From contig CAZAOE010000012.1 of assembly GCA_964486685.1 (NCBI GenBank), positions 1 through 34,564 on the forward strand: a DNA stretch of 34,564 nt, in the 5' to 3' direction. The notes below the pieces were generated by a model. That model was not told the origin of the DNA, did not search any database, and saw only the letters and a list, made by a program, of their open reading frames with translations. The position numbers and the translations under genes are program-made. The stretch is from JAIOTH01 sp964486685. Its GTDB lineage: Bacteria; Patescibacteriota; Patescibacteriia; UBA1558; S5-K13. Shown piece after piece: positions 29,390-34,564 of the stretch; position 1 is the first letter of the stretch; every line of letters begins with the position of its first letter.

Positions 29390-31420
29390 CTAAAAACTGG
29401 CTGAACTAGTTAATATTTCTACTTCTCCATCTTCATCAAGATCATTAACCAGCACTTGAATTTTAATATCTGGTTTAGAATCATAAGCAAAAAACTCTTT
29501 TAATAGTTGACCATACTGGGTAAAAATCCTCACTTTGGTTTGCCCACCTTTCCCTGGACTAGTAATGATTTCTTTTTGGCCATCATTATTAATATCACCA
29601 ACGCTAACTGAAATTCCTCCATAAAAATCACTAGCATAAGCAAAAAATTGATTGATTAATTGACCTTGATTATTAAAAACTCGCACATGCGGACCGCCAC
29701 CAGCTCCGGCACCAGTAATAATTTCCATTTGCCCGTCGTTATTAATGTCCGCGACAGCTAAATTAACGCCCCCAAAAAACTTCTGGTGATAAGCAAAAAA
29801 TTGATTAATTAACTCGCCCTGCGCAGTAAAAACCCGGACATGCGGACCACCGCCTGCACCGGCGCCAGTAATGATTTCCATTTGTCCGTCATTATTAATG
29901 TCAGCCACGGCTAAATTAACCTGGTGTTTAAAATTTTCTGTATAAGGATAAAAATTAAATCTTTCTTTCCCGGCATGATAAATTTTAATTTGACCTGCTT
30001 GGCTAACTAAGGTTTCTTTTTGGCCATCTTGATCTAAATCTGTCTTTAAAATTTGCGCTTGACCAGAATAAGCGTCTTCATAACTAAAAAAGCCATTGCG
30101 CTCTTGTTCGCCTTGAGCATTGAAAACCCGAACAAAATTACCATTAACAAAACTTTGGTCAATAATCTCAGTTTTAATTTTTAATAAAACTACACCATCT
30201 TGCGGAGCTAATTTAATCCAATTAATTTTAACTCCATTATTAACCCGCCTGTCTTGCTGGCCCTCTATTTTTTCAAAATTTTCTTTATTAAAAATATAAG
30301 TTTGTTCCTGATTAGTAGAATTAACTAAGGCAATACCGCGTTCAAAATCCCGACGCCATAAACCCGCTTGAATAAAAAAGTTATTTTTATTTAATAAATT
30401 ATAGGCCGAGCCCTGGGGCTGACCTAATAAAACATCGTACTCATCATACCACCATAATTGTGAATGGGCCTGGTCACCATAATCAAAAGAAAAAAATCCA
30501 TCACCTAATAAAGTACTAGTTAAACCAAAACGCATTTGCCGATAATTATCCATTACTCCAGAATTTTCAGTGTTAGAATTAATAATATAAATATTCGGCT
30601 GAAGATTTTTTTCTGGCAAGGTGCGTAAATAAAGACGCATAGAATCAGCCCATTGCCCATTGCCCTCCCAGGGCGTTGGAAAGGTCTCAAACATCCGGCC
30701 ATTTAAATAAGGATGTAAATCTGTATCTGAAGCCGAATTACCAACTAAAATAAAATCTTTTTCTATTGCCTGAGTATTTTTTAAAATTTCTAAAGCACCT
30801 TGTTTCCAAGCCTGGTCTATTTGCCAACTGGATTCACTCCGCCCATCTGAATTTAAATCAATTTGACTATCCAACCAAGAAATATTAGCAGTTAAATTAT
30901 CATAAAAAACCCCATCCCAAATATTTTGCTGTAAAATTTTATTTTCTACCATTTGTACTAATTTCTCTGGCCAAAGTTCTTGCTGGGTAATATTTAAAGT
31001 ATAGGTGCCCGGCCAAAAACTAACTCGCTCTTGGTCTTGATTGTGTAAATACCAATCTTCCTGACAACTCTGAATTATCTCTGTTCTCAAACGAGCTGTT
31101 TGTGGATTGACTTGGCTATATAATTCCTGGGCTGGTACATAAGCCAAAATAATTACTTGCGGATTTTTCTCTTTAATCAATTCTAAATAAGCTAAATTAT
31201 TATGCTGATTTTCCATATCTAAAATTAAAAAATCCCAGCGCGCTAAATTTTGCGCTTGGCTAGCATTTAAACTCCAGGGCAAATAATAATTAGCTAAGCG
31301 AGGATAATCTATGGCCTCAATTTTTTCTTCTATATTAGCCAGAGCATCTTGACCAAACAAAAAAATAAAACTTAGACAGAAAAAAACTAACGCCCATTTT
31401 TTAAAATATTTAAAAAACAT
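29390..31420 (-). CDS. Secreted GHL15-type putative glycosidase with FG-GAP repeats
   Basis: A 676-aa exported protein. A signal peptide (about 1-28, ALVFFCLSFIFLFGQDALA) is followed by a TIM-barrel domain (about 35-330) resembling hypothetical glycosyl hydrolase family 15: RLANYYLPWSLNASQAQNLARWDFLILD, VIILAYVPAQEL and WDGVFYDNLTANISW. The last 250 residues are FG-GAP/VCBS repeats with five calcium loops (DLDQDGQKE, DINNDGQME twice, DINNDGQKE, DLDEDGEVE). The two central repeats are nearly identical over about 40 residues (ADINNDGQMEIITGAGAGGG). Activity is not established for the family. No Shine-Dalgarno sequence is seen. Confidence 0.85.
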   Translation of the reverse strand: MFFKYFKKWALVFFCLSFIFLFGQDALANIEEKIEAIDYPRLANYYLPWSLNASQAQNLARWDFLILDMENQHNNLAYLELIKEKNPQVIILAYVPAQELYSQVNPQTARLRTEIIQSCQEDWYLHNQDQERVSFWPGTYTLNITQQELWPEKLVQMVENKILQQNIWDGVFYDNLTANISWLDSQIDLNSDGRSESSWQIDQAWKQGALEILKNTQAIEKDFILVGNSASDTDLHPYLNGRMFETFPTPWEGNGQWADSMRLYLRTLPEKNLQPNIYIINSNTENSGVMDNYRQMRFGLTSTLLGDGFFSFDYGDQAHSQLWWYDEYDVLLGQPQGSAYNLLNKNNFFIQAGLWRRDFERGIALVNSTNQEQTYIFNKENFEKIEGQQDRRVNNGVKINWIKLAPQDGVVLLKIKTEIIDQSFVNGNFVRVFNAQGEQERNGFFSYEDAYSGQAQILKTDLDQDGQKETLVSQAGQIKIYHAGKERFNFYPYTENFKHQVNLAVADINNDGQMEIITGAGAGGGPHVRVFTAQGELINQFFAYHQKFFGGVNLAVADINNDGQMEIITGAGAGGGPHVRVFNNQGQLINQFFAYASDFYGGISVSVGDINNDGQKEIITSPGKGGQTKVRIFTQYGQLLKEFFAYDSKPDIKIQVLVNDLDEDGEVEILTSSASF

Positions 31421-31481
31421 AATTTAATAGCTCATCTTAACCTTTTTATAGTTCTAGGTCAATATCTTTATTATATAATAC

Positions 31482-31509
31482 TTGACAAAATTAAGGAAAA
31501 CTTTATACT
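31482..31509 (+). promoter_or_regulatory. Promoter of the structured RNA candidate
   Basis: TTGACA (31482-31487), 16 bases, TATACT (31504-31509). It is the closest match to consensus in the window. Transcription would begin near 31516. Confidence 0.75.
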
Positions 31510-31515
31510 TTAAAT

Positions 31516-31937
31516 TATCAATTAGGAGGAAATTGAAATTTTTTAATCTTTCAGAGGAGAAGTCCTTGCTATATGTCTTTACCTCCTATATTAATTTACA
31601 AAAGGGCTCTCCTCGCTTTTCCCATTTCATAATAGCCCCGCCCTGGGGCTCTCCTTTCCCTACGAGCCTGCCAGTGCTCCTTGGGATTTTCTCTAATAGG
31701 GTCTTAGCTTTCCCCGAGTTAAGGCCCTTGAAAATTTTTTCTCCTTAACATTCTAAGGGGGCTCTCGTCCCCTACATTACATCCAGGAAGGTCTTTATTC
31801 TCCCCGTTTAAAGGCCTTCCACCCAATTTTTAAGTAATGGGATTCCCAATCCCCCTGGAGTAAAGACCAGCCCTTGATCTTTACTCCAGCGGAATCCTAC
31901 CTAAGAAGCCCTCGTCTAAGTGAGGGCTTTATTTTTT
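31516..31937 (+). ncRNA. Candidate multi-hairpin non-coding RNA, about 420 nt
   Basis: The segment lies between a consensus promoter and an intrinsic terminator and has a composition unlike its surroundings (C- and T-rich in an A-rich genome). Strong stems are AGCCCC/GGGGCT (31634-31650), AGGGTCTTA/TAAGGCCCT (31698-31728), AGGGG/CCCCT (31756-31773), GGAAGGTCTTTA/TAAAGGCCTTCC (31786-31820) and CTGGAGTAAAGA/TCTTTACTCCAG (31855-31889). The second and fourth are related hairpins with loops carrying TTTCCCCGAG and TCTCCCCG. GGGCTCTCCT-like units recur at 31604, 31645 and 31757. AGGAGG (31524-31529) could pair with CCTCCT (31582-31587). An open frame covers 31482-31748, but it begins within the promoter and its product looks like no protein; a short coding function from TTG at 31533 cannot be excluded. 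RNase P, tmRNA and 6S signatures are absent. Confidence 0.65.
31906..31937 (+). terminator. Intrinsic terminator of the RNA candidate
   Basis: Stem AAGCCCTC (31906-31913) with GAGGGCTT (31922-31929), 8-base loop, then TTTATTTTTT. It also lies at the end of the convergent gene at 31956. Confidence 0.88.
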
Positions 31938-31955
31938 ATCTAAATTTTATAAAAC

Positions 31956-32741
31956 CTAAAATAAAAATCCTTGGAAATTAGCCATTTTTCCTATTATCTT
32001 GGCTTTTTTTATTTTATAAAGGTCAAATTTGCGTACGGCCCTACGTAAATGACAAAAGGCCTTAATCTTGGAACCATCTATTTTTTGAATATCTATTTTT
32101 CTTTTAGTAATTTTTCCTTCGTCATCCATATACTCTATTTCCAATTGCCTACCCTCAGTAAAGGCCTTAGCTACTAATTTATCAATCTGCATATTTTCTT
32201 CTTTAATCCAGGGAATAGGAATTTTTTTCTTTACTCCATAATTAGTATAAAAAATATGGCCATGATTAAGACCATATTCATAAACTTCTTTAGTCACCTT
32301 AACATCATCTAAGCAATATTTAATTAAACTTTCCCAATCATTGGCGCGTAAATATCTAATTGCGTCTAAGCCCTCTCCGGACTTGCCATAACCTAAGGTG
32401 CTTTGCGCTACGCTTTCTAATTTTAAACGATGGCCTAATTTTTTTTGAATCTCTTCCAAAATATCTAAATGCGAAATCTGACTTAAGTCAAAATCTTTAT
32501 AATACGGTTGCAAAACTGGAAAATCAAAATATTTACTATTAAATCCAATTACTAATTCTGTATTTTTAAATAATTTTAAAAGGTCAGCAAATTTTTCTTC
32601 TTTAAAACCTAAGTATTTTTTATGTTTATAAGAATAAACCCCAACAAAAGAAACACCTAATAAGTGTTTGTTATCTTGACCACCAACTTCGTCAAAAGTT
32701 TTCTGGGTTTCTAAATCTAATACGATGATGTCTTTGGTCAT
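31956..32741 (-). CDS. DEDDy-type exonuclease domain fused to a WYL domain
   Basis: A 261-aa protein. Residues 1-180 form an RNase H-like 3'-5' exonuclease of the YprB/DEDDy type: VLDLETQ (D9, E11), IGFNSKYFDFPVL (second acidic residue), and YCLDDVKVTKEVYEYG (Y and last D). Residues 185-261 resemble a WYL ligand-binding domain: AFTEGRQLEIEYMDDEGKIT, RKIDIQKIDG, FCHLRRAVRKFDLYKIKKAKI. WYL domains regulate many bacterial defence and DNA-damage proteins, so this fusion may be a nuclease controlled by a nucleic acid or nucleotide (inference). No Shine-Dalgarno sequence is seen; the leader is short. Confidence 0.8.
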   Translation of the reverse strand: MTKDIIVLDLETQKTFDEVGGQDNKHLLGVSFVGVYSYKHKKYLGFKEEKFADLLKLFKNTELVIGFNSKYFDFPVLQPYYKDFDLSQISHLDILEEIQKKLGHRLKLESVAQSTLGYGKSGEGLDAIRYLRANDWESLIKYCLDDVKVTKEVYEYGLNHGHIFYTNYGVKKKIPIPWIKEENMQIDKLVAKAFTEGRQLEIEYMDDEGKITKRKIDIQKIDGSKIKAFCHLRRAVRKFDLYKIKKAKIIGKMANFQGFLF

Positions 32742-32763
32742 AAAATTTATTCTTAGTGCTTTT

Positions 32764-32793
32764 ATTATAGTACAGTCAAGTCCAATTTGGCAA
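32764..32793 (-). promoter_or_regulatory. Promoter of the exonuclease-WYL gene
   Basis: On the minus strand TTGCCA (complement of 32788-32793), 18 bases, TATAAT (complement of 32764-32769). The leader would be about 15 bases. Confidence 0.5.
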
Positions 32794-32817
32794 ATAAATT
32801 AATTTATTTCTCGCTCG

Positions 32818-34476
32818 CTATTCATTCTCAATATTAATATACTGAATTTGATCATTAGATAAAATTTTATTTCTATGAGCTAACTCATTATAATTTAATA
32901 AATCTTCATTTAAATCTTTGATAAAGTCAGAGGGTTCTAAATTTTTATACTCACCATAACGATAGGCCATGGCCGGATAAATTAAATAAAGATATTTTTT
33001 AGCCCGCGTAATGGCTACATAAAATAATCTTCTTTCTTCTTCATAATCTTCTTTTTCTACACATAAGGGATGAGGAAAGCCCTGATTAGTTAAATTTATT
33101 ACAAAAACAATTTCCCATTCTAACCCCTTAGCTTGATGAACCGTGCTTAAAATAATTCTTTCTCTCTTATCTCTTTTGTCTTTTAAAATAAAACTTTCTT
33201 GCAGAGCTACCTCTGATAAAAACAATTTTAAATCTCCATAATTAATAGCAAAAAAAGCCAATTGGTTTAGATCTTCTTTCCGATATTTATAATCTGTATA
33301 TTCAGCTTTTAAATACGGGTAATAAAAATCTGTTACTAATCTTAACAATTTTTCTGGACTAATATTTTTATTTTTAATTAAAGTTTTAAGTATTGCTTTA
33401 AACTCGCCCCAAGAACAACTTGCCTTACCTTTTAAATTGATTTCTAAATTAAGCACCTCTTCTAAACTAGCTGATTTTAAAACTAAATTATATATTTTCT
33501 TAATACTAACTAAGCCGATTCCTTCAAATTGACTTAAGGCCCTGGTCCATGAAATTTCATCTTTAAAATTATTAATAATCCTTAAATAAGCCAGCGCATC
33601 TTTAATATGGGCCCGTTCAAAAAATCTAAACCCACCCCTTAATTCATATAAAATACCTCTTTTATTTAATTCCATTTCTAAATATTGAGAATGACTGGCC
33701 GCGCGAAATAAAACTGCAATCTCTGATGCCTTCATACCATCTTCCAGGGCCTCTTCAATTTTATCAGCAATAAAATTGGCCTCTTCACGATTAGTTTTTA
33801 AAGCTACTAAAATTGGTTTTATAAAACCACCTTGAATGGCTTTTAAATTTTTGGAAAATTGGTATTGATTATCTTTAATAACTTCATTGGCTAAAGAAAC
33901 TATTTCTGAACTAGAGCGATAATTGGATTCTAATTTATGTACTTGGCATTTTTTAAACACCTTCGGAAAATCTAAGATATTTTTAATATTAGCCGCGCGA
34001 AAAGAATAAATACTTTGAGCGTCATCGCCAACCACTAAAATATTCTGATGCTCTTTAGAAATATTAAAAACAATATCCGCTTGAATTAAATTAGTGTCTT
34101 GATATTCGTCTACTAAAACATAATCCCATTTTTTTGAAAATTTCTTTAAAACCTTAGGATTTAAAGTTAATTTCTTCCAATTTAATAACAAATCATCAAA
34201 ATCCAAAAATTTGTTTTGCTTTTTTCTTTTGTTATACTCTTTTTCTACATCCTCAAAAACTCCTAATATCTCAATCCATTCTGGAAATTTTATTTTTAAA
34301 CTCTCTGCTAAACTAATTTCTGAATTACAAGAAAAACTTATGCTTTCATAAAATAAACTAGGTGATGGTTTATGTTTAAGTTCTAAATTTTTCTCTTGGC
34401 CATGAGCTTGAGGTGAAATGGTAAAATATTCTTTTGAAATTTCTCGCAATAAGGATTTCGAATCTCCGGCATCCAT
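32818..34476 (-). CDS. UvrD/PcrA-type helicase lacking the N-terminal Walker A part
   Basis: A 552-aa superfamily 1 helicase fragment. Motifs II to VI are intact: YVLVDEYQDTN, VVGDDAQSIYSFRAA, LESNYRSS, TVHQAKGLEWEIVFV and FYVAITRAKKYLYLI. The N-terminal 90-150 residues with the Q motif, Walker A (AGAGSGKT) and motifs Ia/Ib are missing. In frame, 14 more codons (HYGKEINIPTDFHI) upstream of the ATG still look like helicase sequence, and a TAG stop lies at 34519-34521. The gene is therefore broken or split just before the window end. Without Walker A it could not hydrolyse ATP. A missing part may exist beyond 34564. No Shine-Dalgarno sequence precedes the ATG, consistent with an internal Met. 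Confidence 0.82.
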   Translation of the reverse strand: MDAGDSKSLLREISKEYFTISPQAHGQEKNLELKHKPSPSLFYESISFSCNSEISLAESLKIKFPEWIEILGVFEDVEKEYNKRKKQNKFLDFDDLLLNWKKLTLNPKVLKKFSKKWDYVLVDEYQDTNLIQADIVFNISKEHQNILVVGDDAQSIYSFRAANIKNILDFPKVFKKCQVHKLESNYRSSSEIVSLANEVIKDNQYQFSKNLKAIQGGFIKPILVALKTNREEANFIADKIEEALEDGMKASEIAVLFRAASHSQYLEMELNKRGILYELRGGFRFFERAHIKDALAYLRIINNFKDEISWTRALSQFEGIGLVSIKKIYNLVLKSASLEEVLNLEINLKGKASCSWGEFKAILKTLIKNKNISPEKLLRLVTDFYYPYLKAEYTDYKYRKEDLNQLAFFAINYGDLKLFLSEVALQESFILKDKRDKRERIILSTVHQAKGLEWEIVFVINLTNQGFPHPLCVEKEDYEEERRLFYVAITRAKKYLYLIYPAMAYRYGEYKNLEPSDFIKDLNEDLLNYNELAHRNKILSNDQIQYINIENE

Positions 34477-34564
34477 AATATGAAAATCAGTAGGTATATT
34501 TATTTCTTTTCCATAATGCTATAAATTAATTATAAACTAAATAAATACATAAGTGTTAAAATTA

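Noticed and set aside
31482..31748. 88-codon open frame in the RNA region
   Set aside because: Its start overlaps the -35 box of the promoter, so it could not be translated from that transcript in full. The product shows no recognisable protein features, and the region is full of stems. A shorter TTG start after AGGAGG is only three bases away from it, which is too close.
31516..31937. RNase P RNA, tmRNA or 6S RNA
   Set aside because: AGAGGAGAAGTCC near 31553 resembles the 5' consensus of RNase P RNA, but the conserved 3' ACAGAA...GGCTTA segment is missing. There is no tRNA-like end for tmRNA, and the length and structure do not fit 6S RNA.
1..34564. CRISPR array or prophage
   Set aside because: No regularly spaced direct repeats with unique spacers, no Cas proteins and no phage structural genes were seen.
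1..34564. Alternative genetic code (TGA as glycine)
   Set aside because: TGA ends several recognisable genes directly before terminators, for example at 6700-6702 and at 1157-1159, so it is a stop here.

Overview
The window looks like a chromosomal piece of a Patescibacteria (Candidate Phyla Radiation) bacterium. The DNA is very AT-rich, the genes are short and closely packed, and several protein types are typical of that group: an O-antigen-ligase-like protein beginning with PWQTRY, a winged-helix/nucleotidyltransferase protein, a GHL15-type glycosidase with FG-GAP repeats, a 41-aa AURKAIP1/COX24 protein, and a zinc-ribbon protein with DECG...CEVPFKPTSGKP modules. TGA is used as a stop (for example after the genes ending at 6702 and 1157), so this is the standard bacterial code and not the Gracilibacteria code. 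No phylum-level placement beyond this can be made from the sequence alone.

Layout. 1-90 is the last codons of an rve-type transposase. 163-6702 is a run of single-gene units: a helical-repeat protein, an EndoQ-type DNA repair nuclease on the minus strand, a HAD phosphatase, a secreted protein with a T9SS/FlgD-like tail, and two small receiver-domain proteins. Three of these units are separated by a repeated hairpin-plus-promoter cassette. 6838-12384 holds an SDR-type threonine dehydrogenase, small zinc and basic proteins, a VOC protein, a four-helix-bundle protein, tRNA-His, tRNA-Arg and an SdpR/SdpI pair. 12401-19163 (minus strand) holds an O-antigen-ligase-like protein, a nucleotidyltransferase-like protein, UvrA and an uncharacterised Cys-cluster protein. 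19326-23563 holds a membrane protein, an ECF sigma operon, glutamate dehydrogenase and thioredoxin. 23647-26434 holds a Hef-like helicase divergent from a small zinc protein, and a small orphan protein. 26491-31420 (minus) holds class II aldolase, a membrane-anchored Ig-like protein and the GHL15/FG-GAP protein. 31482-31937 is a strong candidate for an undescribed structured RNA. 31956-34519 holds a DEDDy exonuclease fused to a WYL domain and a UvrD-like helicase without its N-terminal ATP-binding part.

Two gene classes stand out. Ten genes (163, 2695, 3573, 5772, 6313, 12178, 19931-, 25491-, 25622, 26126) have a strong AGGAGG or GGAGG Shine-Dalgarno sequence and their own intrinsic terminator; most also have a clear promoter. 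Nearly all the others, including the housekeeping genes, have no recognisable Shine-Dalgarno sequence, and the ECF sigma gene appears leaderless. The RNA candidate has the same promoter/terminator architecture as the first class and exposes several CUCCU and UCCCC segments that could pair with AGGAGG.

DNA repair is a second theme: EndoQ, UvrA, the Hef-like helicase, the DEDDy exonuclease and the broken UvrD. EndoQ and the small zinc protein at 25622 end in matching GEQxxLF tails, and the helicase has QLSFF near its N-terminus. All three resemble sliding-clamp-binding peptides.
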